The translations under genes and the position numbers were made by a program. Shown piece by piece: positions 1 to 8,635 of a stretch of DNA of 64,000 bases (its first letter is position 1; each line of letters opens with the position of its first letter). Under the pieces are notes generated by a model. It was not told the origin of the DNA. It did no database searches and was given only the letters and a program-made list of their open reading frames with translations. The DNA comes from JAFAYN01 sp963733105 (GTDB taxonomy: Bacteria > Gemmatimonadota > Gemmatimonadetes > Longimicrobiales > Longimicrobiaceae): contig CAVTCB010000003.1 of the NCBI GenBank assembly GCA_963733105.1, positions 434,001-498,000 on the forward strand, in the 5' to 3' direction.

Positions 1-6
1 GTTCTC

Positions 7-48
7 CCCTCCCCCCTTGTGGGGGAGGGGCCGGGGGTGGGGGGTACG
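7..48 (+). repeat. Repeat element A (C-tract/G-tract hairpin, G-quadruplex-prone)
   Basis: A C-rich arm (CCCTCCCCC) is followed by a short CTTGT loop and the arm GGGGGAGGGG, then CC, five G, T and six G. The left arm can pair with the first G-rich arm, or the four G tracts (loops A, CC, T) can form an intramolecular quadruplex. Near-identical copies lie at 21966-22012, 46650-46690, 51366-51412, 57886-57918 and, diverged, 62769-62812. No gene is seen in 1-344; it holds this element, copy B and copy D1. Confidence 0.85.
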
Positions 49-78
49 ATGGGCGCACCGACCTCCAGGAACGAGTCA

Positions 79-120
79 CCCCCTCTCCCAGCATTGGGAG
101 AGGGGGCCGGGGGGTGAGGA
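79..120 (+). repeat. Repeat element B
   Basis: The left arm CCCCCTCTCCCA and right arm TGGGAGAGGGGG pair around a short loop, followed by CC, six G and TGAGG. It is a relative of element A with AGA and TGA spacers between G tracts. The same element recurs at 14219-14262 and 43740-43784, in both cases just before a D element, as here. Confidence 0.85.
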
Positions 121-150
121 CCGTCGTTCAGCTGTACCCCTAAAAAGATG

Positions 151-279
151 TTCGGAGGGAGACACCGGGGCTGTTTCCGGTGGCTCACTCCGGGGCGGGG
201 AGACTCGCGGGCGGTTTCGCGAGGCTCACCGCCCCCGCGCAGGAGACGGGCGCCGTTTGCCCGGCTCCGGAGCGGCCCC
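151..279 (+). repeat. Structured repeat D, copy 1 (three tandem hairpin modules)
   Basis: Three consecutive hairpins share the plan GAG-A-stem-loop-stem-G-CTC. The stems are CACCGG/CCGGTG, CTCGCG/CGCGAG and CGGGC/GCCCG; the loops are GGCTGTTT, GGCGGTTT and GCCGTTT. The A and the G form a single mismatch inside each helix. It lies 3' of the zinc-finger gene on the minus strand, with its C-rich end towards that gene. Other copies are at 14332, 43863, 61571 (inverted) and 62856. Confidence 0.85.
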
Positions 280-286
280 AAAAGCA

Positions 287-323
287 GAGGGCGGCCCACC
301 CGAACCACGGGTGAGCCGCCCTC
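287..323 (-). terminator. Intrinsic terminator of the DksA/TraR-type gene
   Basis: An inverted repeat with arms GAGGGCGGC..CACCCG and CGGGTG..GCCGCCCTC around a 5-base loop (one C/A mismatch) starts about 20 bases past the stop codon of the minus-strand gene. On that strand it is followed within a few bases by TTTT. Confidence 0.75.
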
Positions 324-344
324 GTCGTCAGGAACAAGCGAACC

Positions 345-719
345 TCAGGCCGCCTCTTCCCGGAGCTTGCAGTCCAGACAGTACCGCGCGTGCGGGAGCG
401 CGTCCAGGCGCTCGAAAGGGATGTCCTTGGAGCACCCGTGGCACACGCCGAACGTGTCCGGGTCGTTGTACAGGCGGCGCAGCGCCTCCTCCACGCGGTA
501 CAGGTAGCGCCCCTCCTTGCTCGCGAACAGGAAGGACTTCTCCCGCTCCATGGCGTCCGTCCCCTGGTCGGCCATGTGGAAGGAGTAGCTGGACAGGTCC
601 GTGTCGGACGACTCGCGGGTCATCTTGGCCTGCTCCGAGAAGCGGCCGAGTGACCGGAGTATCCGCTCACGCTCGCGCAGGAGCCGGCGCTCGATGTGTT
701 CGAGCTGGGTGCGATCCAT
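345..719 (-). CDS. DksA/TraR-family RNA-polymerase-binding zinc-finger protein
   Basis: 124 aa. The C-terminal third carries a four-cysteine zinc finger, C93-x2-C96-x17-C114-x2-C117, the signature of the DksA/TraR family. These proteins insert into the RNA polymerase secondary channel and modulate initiation, usually with ppGpp. The N-terminal half is charged and predicted helical, as expected for the coiled-coil finger. I chose the ATG at 719 because the preceding in-frame residues do not resemble the family and a purine-rich stretch precedes it. It is the last gene of the minus-strand translation/envelope block, 153 bases after rseP. Whether it is a true DksA or a shorter family member cannot be decided from the sequence alone. 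Confidence 0.85.
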   Translation of the reverse strand: MDRTQLEHIERRLLRERERILRSLGRFSEQAKMTRESSDTDLSSYSFHMADQGTDAMEREKSFLFASKEGRYLYRVEEALRRLYNDPDTFGVCHGCSKDIPFERLDALPHARYCLDCKLREEAA

Positions 720-872
720 CGCTCGCTCGCTGTCTAGGATGGTGAAGCGGGAGGACACAACGGGGCCCGTCGCGTGGAGGGCCCGGCACGACCGGAAGGG
801 GAACCGTGCGTCCGGAAAACTCACGAATTTAACACCGGCGCGCCGCTCCGCGCAACGCGCCGGCCCGGTCCG

Positions 873-2237
873 TCAGATGTTGAACACGAAGCGGAGGACG
901 TCGTTGGTGATGGCCCACACCATCAGCCCCACCACGAAGATCATCCCCACGTTGGAGAAGCGGATGCGCTGCTCCAGCGAGAGCGGGCGCCCGCGCACCG
1001 CCTCGATCGCCAGGAACAGGAGGTGCCCCCCGTCCAGGATGGGGATGGGGAGGAGGTTGAAGATGGCCAGGTTGATGGAGAAGATCGCCATGAACCCCAG
1101 GAAGGCGGGGAGCCCCAGCCGCGCCGTCTCGCCGGAGATCTGCCCGATGGCGAGCGGCCCGCCCAGGCTGCGCATGGACTCGGCCCCGGTGACCAAGCGC
1201 CCGAGCACGGCCACGATCTCCGCCCCGTAGTCCCACGTCTGCCGCGCGGCGCGGGTGACCGCCTCCGCGGGACCCAGGGAGCGGCGGATCACCGGGACGT
1301 CCTGCCGCACCCCCAGCTTGCCGACGGGGACGCGCTTCATCTCGGCGTTCATCTCCCGCTCGGTGGTGGGGACCACGCTGACGGGGAAGCGGCGCCCGCC
1401 GCGCTCCACGACGAGCGGGAGCGGCTTCCCGCCGTGCGAGCGGATGGAGGCCTCGAAGTCGTCCCAGGTGCGGACCGGCTTCCCCTCGGCGGTGACGACG
1501 CGGTCGCCCACCTTCAGCCCGGCCTTCGCGGCGGCCCCGCCCGCCACCACCTCGCCGAGCACGGGCTCGTAGAAGGGACGCAGCGGCGCCAGCGTCTGTG
1601 CCCGGTCCTCGCGCGAGGCGGGGAGGCTCAGGTTGAGCGGCGGGACGGAGTCGAAGCGCAGCGTGACCGCCCCGGCGGGGGCGCCGAGGAGGGCGTCGCG
1701 GACGTCGTCCCAGCTCTCCACCGGGGTCTGGCCCACGGCCTGGAGACGGGCGCCCGGGGGGATCTGGCGGAGCTGCGCCGCGGGGCCGGTGAGCGACTCG
1801 GGGGAGGCCACGTACACCCGCGTGGTGGCCTCCTCGGCCTCGCCGTACGCCAGCCCCAGCCCGGTGAACACCAGGAAGGCGAAGATGGCGTTCATGATGA
1901 CGCCGGCCGAGATCACCCAGGCGCGCGCCCAGAGCGGCTTGGAGTCGAAGGTGCGCTCGGGGTCCACGGGCGGCTCGTCGCTCGCGGCGGCGCCGCCCTC
2001 CAGCGCCTGCGCGGCCTCGTCGTCCTCCATCCCGGCCATCTTCACGTACCCGCCCAGCGGGATGGCGGAGAGGACGTACTCCGTCTCGCCGATGCGGAAG
2101 CCGAAGACGCGCGGCCCCAGCCCCAGCGAGAAGCGCGGGACCTGGATGTTGACGGACTTGGCCGCGAAGAAGTGCCCCGCCTCGTGGACGAGGATGAGCA
2201 CGGAGATGACGACGATGAATGCGGCGAGCGTCAGCAA
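873..2237 (-). CDS. rseP: RIP zinc metalloprotease RseP (site-2 protease)
   Basis: About 454 aa, integral membrane. It is an M50 site-2 protease that cleaves within membrane segments of anti-sigma factors and signal-peptide remnants. The first transmembrane helix holds HEAGH (H18, E19, H22) and the C-terminal region holds the partner motif NLLPIPILDGGH, which supplies the Asp zinc ligand. Two PDZ-like regions with G-L-K-V-G-D type loops lie between. The reading frame begins with a TTG at 2237 that overlaps the dxr stop by 7 bases, giving a typical MLTLAAF start. Position after uppS-cdsA-dxr is the classic order in many bacteria. Confidence 0.93.
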   Translation of the reverse strand: MLTLAAFIVVISVLILVHEAGHFFAAKSVNIQVPRFSLGLGPRVFGFRIGETEYVLSAIPLGGYVKMAGMEDDEAAQALEGGAAASDEPPVDPERTFDSKPLWARAWVISAGVIMNAIFAFLVFTGLGLAYGEAEEATTRVYVASPESLTGPAAQLRQIPPGARLQAVGQTPVESWDDVRDALLGAPAGAVTLRFDSVPPLNLSLPASREDRAQTLAPLRPFYEPVLGEVVAGGAAAKAGLKVGDRVVTAEGKPVRTWDDFEASIRSHGGKPLPLVVERGGRRFPVSVVPTTEREMNAEMKRVPVGKLGVRQDVPVIRRSLGPAEAVTRAARQTWDYGAEIVAVLGRLVTGAESMRSLGGPLAIGQISGETARLGLPAFLGFMAIFSINLAIFNLLPIPILDGGHLLFLAIEAVRGRPLSLEQRIRFSNVGMIFVVGLMVWAITNDVLRFVFNI

Positions 2238-3392
2238 GGCACCTGGTTCCGGACGAAGGTTTCTGCGGCGCGGCGGGCCTCGGAGTCGGCCTCCAGGACC
2301 GCCTCGAGGCTGGACGCCTCCCCCCCGCGCCAGCGGGCGAGGGCGTGCTCGACGGCGTCCGCGATCCCGGGGAAGGCAAGGTCCCCCGCCAGGAAGGCCG
2401 CCACGGCCACCTCGTTGGCCGCGTTGAACACGGCGGGGGCGGTTCCCCCGGCCCGCCCGGCCTCCACCCCCAGCGCGAAGGCGCGGAAGCGGTCGGCGCG
2501 CAGCGGCTCGAAGGTGAGCGCCCCGGCGGCCACCGGGTCGAAGCGCCGGCAGGCGTAGGGGAGGCGCTCGGGGTACGCCAGGGCGTAGAGCACGGGGATC
2601 TCCATGGTGGGGAACCCCATCTGCGCCAGCACCGAGCCGTCCACGAACTCCACCATGGAGTGGATGATGGACTGCGGGTGCACCACCGCCTCGATGCGAT
2701 CGTACGGGACGCCGAAGAGGAAGTGCGCCTCGATCACCTCCAGCGCCTTGTTGGCGAGCGTGGCGGAGTCGACGGTGATCTTGGCGCCCATGTCCCACGT
2801 CGGGTGCCGCAGGGCGTCCGCGGGGGTCACCGCGGCCAGCCGCTCCGGCGTCCAGCCGCGGAAGGGGCCGCCGGAGGCGGTGACCAGGAGCCGCGCCACC
2901 TCGCGCGCGCCGGCCCCCTGGAGGCACTGGAAGATGGCGCTGTGCTCGCTGTCCACGGGGAGGAGCTCTCCCCCGCCCTCCTCGCGCGGCGCGCAGCACC
3001 AGCGGCCCGGCGCACACCAGCGACTCCTTGTTGGCGAGCGCCACCCGCTTCCCGGCGCGGAGCGCGGCCAGGGTGGGCTCCAGCCCGGCGGCGCCGACCA
3101 GCGCGTTCAGCACCACGTCCACGTCGGGGCGCGCGACCGCCTCCAGCAGCGCCTCCCGCCCGGACTCCCAGCGGGTGGGGCCGCCGCAATAGACACCGGA
3201 GGCGGCCGAAGGGTCCGCCAGCACCGCGAGCGCGGGGCGGTGCTCGGCGGCGAGCGCGGCGAGCGCGGCCTCGCTGCGGTGCGCGGTGAGGACCACGGCG
3301 CGGAAGCGGTCGGGGTGCTGCGCGAGCACCGCCAGAGCGCTCCTCCCGATGCTCCCGGTGGCGCCCAGGATGGCGACTCCCCTCGCGCCCAT
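2231..3392 (-). CDS. dxr: 1-deoxy-D-xylulose 5-phosphate reductoisomerase (frame disrupted)
   Basis: This enzyme converts DXP to MEP in the non-mevalonate isoprenoid pathway, using NADPH and a divalent metal. The N-terminal part shows the NADPH-binding GATGSIGRSAL motif and LANKESLV. The C-terminal part shows the active-site regions SEHSAIFQCL, TASGGPFRGW and HPTWDMGAKITVDSATL. The two halves are in different frames: one extra base is present near 2980, in a GCGCGAGGAG context, so the total length is not a multiple of three. A pathway enzyme that is normally essential, and otherwise intact, makes a sequence error likelier than a real null. The start ATG (3392) lies 2 bases past the cdsA stop. 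Confidence 0.9.
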
Positions 3393-3394
3393 CC

Positions 3395-4255
3395 CTACGC
3401 CGCGCCCACCACGAAGCGGAAGAAGAGGTAGGCCAGGGGGAGGGTGAAGAGGAGGGAGTCGAAGCGGTCCAGCGCCCCGCCGTGCCCCGGGAGGAGCGTC
3501 CCCGAGTCCTTGACCCCGGCGTCGCGCTTCAGCAGCGACTCGGCCAGGTCGCCCACCTGCGCGGCCACGGAGACCAGCGCGCCGAAGAGCACCGCCTCCC
3601 ACAGCTCCATCCGGTACGCGGGGAAGCGCGCCAGCACCAGGGAGTAGGCGGCGGCCACGGCCATGGTGCCCAGGAGCGCGCCGAGCGAGCCCTCCACCGT
3701 CTTCCCGGGGCTCACCCGGGGGATCAGCTTGCGCCTGCCGACGGCGCGCCCCACGAAGTAGGCGAAGGTGTCGCTGGCCCAGGTGAGGAGGAGGGGGGCG
3801 AGCACCAGCGCCGTGCCGTGCAGCGGGTCGGCGACGGGGGGGAGGTGGCGGAGGAAGAGGGCGTAGGAGAGGAGCCCGCCGGTGTAGACGGCGCCGAACA
3901 CCGTGACGCAGACGGAGAGGAGCGGCTCCCCCTCCACCCCGCGCGCCCAGATGGCCGCCGTGACGGTGGCCATGACGAAGAGCGCCAGGAGCCAGGGGAA
4001 CCCCGCCCCGCCCGGCCCCGCGTCGGGGAAGGCGGCGGCCAGGAGGACCAGCGCCCCCGCGGCGCCCGCGCCCAGGAGGTGGAGCGGCCGGGCGGCCTTG
4101 AGCTCGGCCATGCGGAACAGCTCCAGCGCGGCGAGCACGGCCACCAGCGCCACCAGGGCGCCCAGCACGAAGCCGCCCAGGTACACCGCGCCCACGGCGA
4201 CGGGGATCCCCACCGCCGCCACGGCCACGCGGGTCGCGGTCTCGGAGAGCGCCAC
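3395..4255 (-). CDS. cdsA: Phosphatidate cytidylyltransferase (CDP-diglyceride synthase)
   Basis: 286 aa, polytopic membrane protein making CDP-diacylglycerol from phosphatidate and CTP, the branch point of phospholipid synthesis. The family signature is complete near the C terminus: SLLKRDAGVKDSG followed by PGHGGALDRFDS. About eight hydrophobic segments are visible. I chose the GTG at 4255, 5 bases after the uppS stop; it gives a short polar N terminus before the first membrane segment. It is co-transcribed with uppS upstream and dxr downstream. Confidence 0.92.
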   Translation of the reverse strand: MALSETATRVAVAAVGIPVAVGAVYLGGFVLGALVALVAVLAALELFRMAELKAARPLHLLGAGAAGALVLLAAAFPDAGPGGAGFPWLLALFVMATVTAAIWARGVEGEPLLSVCVTVFGAVYTGGLLSYALFLRHLPPVADPLHGTALVLAPLLLTWASDTFAYFVGRAVGRRKLIPRVSPGKTVEGSLGALLGTMAVAAAYSLVLARFPAYRMELWEAVLFGALVSVAAQVGDLAESLLKRDAGVKDSGTLLPGHGGALDRFDSLLFTLPLAYLFFRFVVGAA

Positions 4256-4260
4256 GGCCG

Positions 4261-5007
4261 CTACGTGGAGGCGGCGACGCGCCCGAAGCGCCGCTCGCGG
4301 CGCTGGAAGTCGCGGATCGCCTGGAAGAGGTGCTCGCGGTTGAAGTCGGGCCAGAGCACGGGGGTGATGTGGAGCTCGGTGTAGGCGAGCTGCCAGAGCA
4401 TGAAGTTGGAGATGCGGTGCTCGCCCGAGGTGCGGATCAGGAGGTCCGGGTCGGGGTCGCCGGCGGTGTACAGCTCGGCGGAGATCGCTTCCTCGTCGAT
4501 CTCCTCGGGGGACAGCTCCCCCGCGCGCACCCGCTCGGCCAGGATGCGCGCCGCGCGGACGATCTCGCCGCGGGAGCCGTAGCTCACGGCCAGGTTGAGG
4601 CGCAGGCGCGGGCCGCCGCGGGTGTGCTCCACGATCCCCTCCAGGGCGCGGCGGGTGCGCGGCCCCAGGCGCTCCAGGTCGCCGATGGCGTGCACCTCCA
4701 CCCCCTTCTCGCGCAGCTCGCGCTGCTCCCTGCGGACGTACAGCTCCAGGAGCGTCATCAGCGCGGACACCTCGCCGCGCGGGCGGTGCCAGTTCTCCTG
4801 CGAGAAGGCGAACAGGGTGAGCACCTCCACCCCCGCGTCGGTGGCCCCCTCCACCGCCTCCCGCACCGAGGTCATCCCCGCGCGGTGCCCGAACTCCCGG
4901 GGGCGCCCACGCTCGCGGGCCCACCGCCCGTTCCCGTCCATGATGATGGCGACGTGCCGCGGGACGTGCCCGTGGAGGCGGATCTGCTGCAGGAGCTCGG
5001 ATGACAT
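4261..5007 (-). CDS. uppS: Undecaprenyl diphosphate synthase (cis-prenyltransferase)
   Basis: 248 aa. It condenses isopentenyl diphosphate onto farnesyl diphosphate to make the C55 lipid carrier for peptidoglycan and O-antigen. MDGNGRWA with catalytic D24, the FAFSQENW motif, and the C-terminal DLLIRTSGEHRISNFMLWQ motif are all present. It heads the uppS-cdsA-dxr-rseP unit and is separated from frr upstream by a terminator hairpin at 5049-5075, so it needs its own promoter in the short gap. Confidence 0.95.
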   Translation of the reverse strand: MSSELLQQIRLHGHVPRHVAIIMDGNGRWARERGRPREFGHRAGMTSVREAVEGATDAGVEVLTLFAFSQENWHRPRGEVSALMTLLELYVRREQRELREKGVEVHAIGDLERLGPRTRRALEGIVEHTRGGPRLRLNLAVSYGSRGEIVRAARILAERVRAGELSPEEIDEEAISAELYTAGDPDPDLLIRTSGEHRISNFMLWQLAYTELHITPVLWPDFNREHLFQAIRDFQRRERRFGRVAAST

Positions 5008-5048
5008 GCGGGAAAGTTACGGACCCTCTCGGGTTTGCGCAAAGAAAA

Positions 5049-5075
5049 GGGGAGCCCCGCCGGGCGGGGCTCCCC
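5049..5075 (-). terminator. Intrinsic terminator after frr
   Basis: A near-perfect inverted repeat with arms GGGGAGCCCCGCC and GGCGGGGCTCCCC is followed on the minus strand by TTTTCTTT. It lies between the frr stop and the uppS start, ending the tsf-pyrH-frr transcript. Confidence 0.85.
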
Positions 5076-5103
5076 TGGACGTCCCGGCCGCGGACGGAGG
5101 AGG

Positions 5104-5661
5104 TCAGACCTCCATCACCTCGGCTTCCTTCTTCTTGAGCAGGTCCTCCACCTTGTGGACGTACTCGTCGGTGAGCTTCTGGACCTGGTCGGAGGAGCGC
5201 CGCGCCTCGTCCTCGGTGAACTCGCCGTCCTTCTGGCGCTTCTTCACGTCGTCGTTGGCGTGCTGGCGCGCCTGGCGGATGGCCACGCGCCCCTCCTCCG
5301 CGAGCTTGTGCAGCATCCGCACGTACTCCCTGCGGCGCTCCTCGGTCAGCGGGGGAATGGGGATGCGGATCAGGTTCCCGTCGTTGGACGGGTTGAGCCC
5401 CAGGTCCGACTCGCGGAGGGCGCGCTCGACGGCCTTGATCTGGCTCTTGTCCCACACCTGGATGGTGAGGAGCCGGGGCTCCGGCGCGCTCACGGCGCCC
5501 ACCTGGTTGAGGGGGACGTGGGAGCCGTACGCCTCCACGCGCACCGTGTCCAGGAGCGCGGGGGACGCCTTCCCGGTGCGCACGCCCGCGAACTCGCGGC
5601 GCAGCGAATCCAGGGCCTTCTCCATCCTCTCGCGTGCGGTGCTCAGGCTGCTGTTGGACAT
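5104..5661 (-). CDS. frr: Ribosome recycling factor
   Basis: 185 aa, the usual RRF length. With EF-G it splits post-termination ribosomes. Typical features are LRREFAGVRTGKASPALLD near the N terminus, the IRIPIPPLTEERRREYVRML segment and a C-terminal helical region ending in a lysine-rich tail. It follows pyrH by 16 bases in the conserved rpsB-tsf-pyrH-frr order and ends at a strong terminator. Confidence 0.96.
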   Translation of the reverse strand: MSNSSLSTARERMEKALDSLRREFAGVRTGKASPALLDTVRVEAYGSHVPLNQVGAVSAPEPRLLTIQVWDKSQIKAVERALRESDLGLNPSNDGNLIRIPIPPLTEERRREYVRMLHKLAEEGRVAIRQARQHANDDVKKRQKDGEFTEDEARRSSDQVQKLTDEYVHKVEDLLKKKEAEVMEV

Positions 5662-5677
5662 GGGGACTCCGTGTGAT

Positions 5678-6415
5678 TCAGGGACGGACCAGGGTCCCGA
5701 CCCGCTCGCCGCGCACCACCCGGGCCACGGCGCCGGGGGTCTGCACGTTGAGGACGACGATCGGGATGTTGTTCTCCTTGCAGAGCGAGAGCGCCGCGGC
5801 GTCCATCACCGCCAGCTCCCGGGTGAGCGCGTCCATGAAGGACAGCTCGGGGATGAACTCCGCCGTGGGGTCCTTGGTGGGATCGGCGGTGTACACCCCC
5901 TCCACCTTGGTGGCCTTGATGATGACGTCGGCCTCCATCTCGATCCCGCGCAGGACCGCCGCGGTGTCGGTGGAAAAGTACGGGTTCCCCGTCCCCCCCG
6001 CAAAGATCACCACCCGCCCCTTCTCCAGGTGGCGGATGGCGCGGCGGCGGATGTACGGCTCCGCGAGCTGCTCCATGCGGATGGCGGTCAGCACGCGCGT
6101 CTCCACCCCCTTGCGCTCCAGGTGGTCCTGGATGGCGAGGGCGTTGATGACGGTGGCGAGCATCCCCATGTAGTCGGCGGAGACGCGGTCCATCCCCTGC
6201 TGGCTGGCGGTGGTGCCGCGGACGATGTTCCCGCCGCCGATCACCAGCCCCAGCGCGACCCCCATGTCGTGGAGGCCCTGGATCTCCTCCGTCAGCTTGT
6301 CGATCACGCGGGGCGCGATCCCGTACCCCTGCTCTCCGGCGAGGGCCTCGCCGGAGAGCTTGAGGAGGACGCGCCGGTAGTGCAGGTCGGCGCCGGGCGC
6401 GGCCTCGCCGGCCAT
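5678..6415 (-). CDS. pyrH: UMP kinase
   Basis: 245 aa amino-acid-kinase-fold enzyme phosphorylating UMP to UDP. VLLKLSGEAL (phosphate loop Lys), GGGNIVRG and the FAGGTGNPYFSTDTAA motif are present. The ATG overlaps the tsf stop by one base (TGATG), implying translational coupling to tsf. Confidence 0.95.
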   Translation of the reverse strand: MAGEAAPGADLHYRRVLLKLSGEALAGEQGYGIAPRVIDKLTEEIQGLHDMGVALGLVIGGGNIVRGTTASQQGMDRVSADYMGMLATVINALAIQDHLERKGVETRVLTAIRMEQLAEPYIRRRAIRHLEKGRVVIFAGGTGNPYFSTDTAAVLRGIEMEADVIIKATKVEGVYTADPTKDPTAEFIPELSFMDALTRELAVMDAAALSLCKENNIPIVVLNVQTPGAVARVVRGERVGTLVRP

Positions 6416-7008
6416 CACTCGCCGATCGCGTAGCGCGTGAACCGGCGCACCTCGATCTTCTCCCCGGTGGAGGAGGCGGCGTCGGTGATGAGCTGCCGGA
6501 CGGTGATGTCGGGGTTCTTCACGAAGGGCTGCTCCAGGAGCGCCTGCTCGGCGTAGAACTTCTCCAGCTTCCCCTCGACGATCTTGTCCCAGATGTGCTC
6601 CGGCTTCCCGGACTCCTTCATCTGCTCGCGGTACACGCCGCGCTCGCGCTCCACCAGCTCCGCGGGGAAGTCCTCGCGGCGGATCGCCACCGGGCTCGCG
6701 GCGGCGATGTGCATGGCGATGTCGCGGACCAGGGCCTGGAAGCGGTCGTTGCGCGCCACGAAGTCGGTCTCGCAGTTGACTTCCAGCAGGACGCCGATCC
6801 TGCCACCCATGTGGATGTAGCTCCCGACCACGCCCTCGCGCGTCTCGCGCTCGGCGCGCTTGGCGGCCTTGGCGGCGCCGCGGGCGCGGAGGATGTCGAT
6901 GGCGGCCTCCATGTCGCCCTTGGCCTCGGTGAGGGCGCCCTTGCACTCCATCATCCCGGCCCCGGTGCGGTCCCGCAGCTCCTTGACGGCCTTCGCAGAG
7001 ATTTCCAT
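6415..7008 (-). CDS. tsf: Elongation factor Ts (short form)
   Basis: 197 aa, the nucleotide exchange factor of EF-Tu. The N-terminal UBA-like region (VKELRDRTGAGMMECKGAL) and the core motif LLEVNCETDFVARND are clear. The length matches the short EF-Ts class with a single core subdomain, unlike the roughly 280 aa E. coli form. The start at 7008 is chosen because the upstream in-frame codons are not family-like. Confidence 0.95.
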   Translation of the reverse strand: MEISAKAVKELRDRTGAGMMECKGALTEAKGDMEAAIDILRARGAAKAAKRAERETREGVVGSYIHMGGRIGVLLEVNCETDFVARNDRFQALVRDIAMHIAAASPVAIRREDFPAELVERERGVYREQMKESGKPEHIWDKIVEGKLEKFYAEQALLEQPFVKNPDITVRQLITDAASSTGEKIEVRRFTRYAIGE

Positions 7009-7122
7009 TTGGCTGATCCGTCCAGTGTCGTTTTTGGTTGGCGCCTTCCGGCGCGACAAACTTAAGCGCCCCGCGGGCGAAGGAAAGTGGCGGTCGCCGC
7101 TCCGCCGCGGGAGCCTACGGAA

Positions 7123-7157
7123 ACGGGGCCACGAGCGGTGTCCCGCGGTGGCCCCGT
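7123..7157 (-). terminator. Hairpin downstream of rpsB
   Basis: Perfect 10-base arms ACGGGGCCAC and GTGGCCCCGT enclose a 15-base loop between the rpsB stop and the tsf start. On the minus strand only a short TTT follows, so it may be a weak terminator or attenuator tuning the ratio of S2 to EF-Ts. Confidence 0.45.
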
Positions 7158-7185
7158 GATCCCGAACCTGCCCGGCTCAGAGGGC

Positions 7186-8061
7186 TTACTCCTCCTCGCC
7201 GCCCTCTTCGCCCTCGGTGCGGGCGTTGGCGATGGCCTCCGGCTTCGGACGGCGCTTGCGGCGCGGGCGGCGGTTCTTGCCGCTGCGGTCGTCCTTGTCG
7301 GACGGGGCGCCGGCGCCGGTCTCGGTGGAGTAGGTGGTCACCTCGGCCTCGTCCGAGCGGCGGCGGTCCTCGGCCGGCATGGCGGCGCGGGCCTCGACCA
7401 CGGTGTCGGCGATGGCGCCGGTGATCACGCTGACCGAGCGGATGGCGTCGTCGTTGCCGGCGATCGGCACGGTGAGCACGTCGGGGTCGGCGTTGGTGTC
7501 GGCGATGGCGATCACCGGGATCCCCAGCTTGTTCGCCTCGCTCACCGCGATCTTCTCCCGCTTGGCGTCCACGATGAAGATGGCGCCGGGGAGGCGGGCC
7601 ATGTCCTTGACGCCCGACAGGTACTTGTCCAGGCGCTCACGCTCGCGGTCGAGCATGAGCTGCTCCTTCTTGGTGTAGAAGTCGTACGCGCCCTCCTCCT
7701 GCCCGCGCTCGAGCTCGCGGAGGCGGCGGATCTGCTTCTTGATGGTGGTGAAGTTGGTGAGCATCCCGCCCAGCCAGCGCTCCGTCACGTGGAAGGAGTT
7801 GGAGCGCTCGGCCTCGCTCTGGATGATGGGGCGGAGCTGCTTCTTGGTGCAGACGAAGAGGACCCGCTCGCCGCGCGAGACGACGCCGCGCACGAGCTCC
7901 TGCGCCAGCTCCAGCTGGCGGAGCGTCTTCTTGAGGTCGATGATGTAGATCCCGTTGCGCTCCGCGAAGATGAACTTGCGCATCTTCGGGTTCCAACGGG
8001 AGGTCTGGTGTCCGAAGTGGACGCCGGCCTCGAGGAGGTCCTGGATCTGGGGCTGTGCCAT
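7186..8061 (-). CDS. rpsB: 30S ribosomal protein S2
   Basis: 291 aa. The S2 core runs from the N-terminal LLEAGVHFGHQTSRWNPKM through WLGGMLTNFTTI and the PGAIFIVDAKREK motif to about residue 230. A charged low-complexity tail of roughly 60 residues follows (acidic, then a basic RRPRRKRRPK stretch, then acidic), longer than in E. coli S2. It starts the rpsB-tsf-pyrH-frr cluster and lies 173 bases past the rpsI stop. Confidence 0.95.
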   Translation of the reverse strand: MAQPQIQDLLEAGVHFGHQTSRWNPKMRKFIFAERNGIYIIDLKKTLRQLELAQELVRGVVSRGERVLFVCTKKQLRPIIQSEAERSNSFHVTERWLGGMLTNFTTIKKQIRRLRELERGQEEGAYDFYTKKEQLMLDRERERLDKYLSGVKDMARLPGAIFIVDAKREKIAVSEANKLGIPVIAIADTNADPDVLTVPIAGNDDAIRSVSVITGAIADTVVEARAAMPAEDRRRSDEAEVTTYSTETGAGAPSDKDDRSGKNRRPRRKRRPKPEAIANARTEGEEGGEEE

Positions 8062-8234
8062 CGTGTGTCTGCTTCTGCTGGTTTTGTTCGTCCACCGCCG
8101 TCATCCGCCGCGATCCGACCGCGCGTGGCGGCACCCGGAGCGGCGTCGGGAGGTGTGAGGGATGTTCGGGATTCGGCAGCACGGGTGCCGGCGCGGACTC
8201 GCTCCGCCCCGGCACTCCGGCACCGCGCTCCCGA

Positions 8235-8627
8235 TCAGCGCTTGGAGAACTGGAACCGCTTGCGCGCGCCCGGACGGCCGGGCTTCTTGCGCTCCACCTC
8301 GCGAGGATCGCGGGTGAGGAGCTCCTGCGCCCGGAGGCGGACCCGGTAGTCCTCGTTGATCTTGACGAGCGCCCGCGCGACGCCGAGGCGGATGGCGTCG
8401 GCCTGGCCGCGCAGTCCGCCGCCGTTGACGGTCACCTTGATGTCGTACTGCCCCTGCGTGTCCGTGGCCGCGAACGGCTGGTTCGCGGCCTGGCGGAGCA
8501 CGGCGCGGGGGAGGTGCTGCTCGATCGAGCGGCCGTTGACCTCCCACTCCCCGGTCCCGGGGCGGAGGTACACGCGGGCGACCGACGTCTTGCGGCGGCC
8601 GATGGCGTGGATCTGCTCAGTAGCCAT
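8235..8627 (-). CDS. rpsI: 30S ribosomal protein S9
   Basis: 130 aa. The GRRKTSVARVYLRPGTG start region, the GGGLRGQADAIRLGVARAL core and the C-terminal basic tail ending in FSKR (which reaches the P-site tRNA) are all present. The start ATG is 8 bases past the rplM stop, the conserved rplM-rpsI pair. Confidence 0.97.
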   Translation of the reverse strand: MATEQIHAIGRRKTSVARVYLRPGTGEWEVNGRSIEQHLPRAVLRQAANQPFAATDTQGQYDIKVTVNGGGLRGQADAIRLGVARALVKINEDYRVRLRAQELLTRDPREVERKKPGRPGARKRFQFSKR

Positions 8628-8635
8628 GCTCGTGA

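Noticed and set aside
151..279. Tandem hairpins of D as a short CRISPR array
   Set aside because: Units are palindromic modules with varying stems and no unique spacers, and no cas genes are present.
873..3602. An apparent dxr-rseP fusion protein in a single frame
   Set aside because: The joined frame comes from the one-base indel in dxr. The middle part is nonsense, while the real dxr C-terminal half is in the next frame with its own stop.
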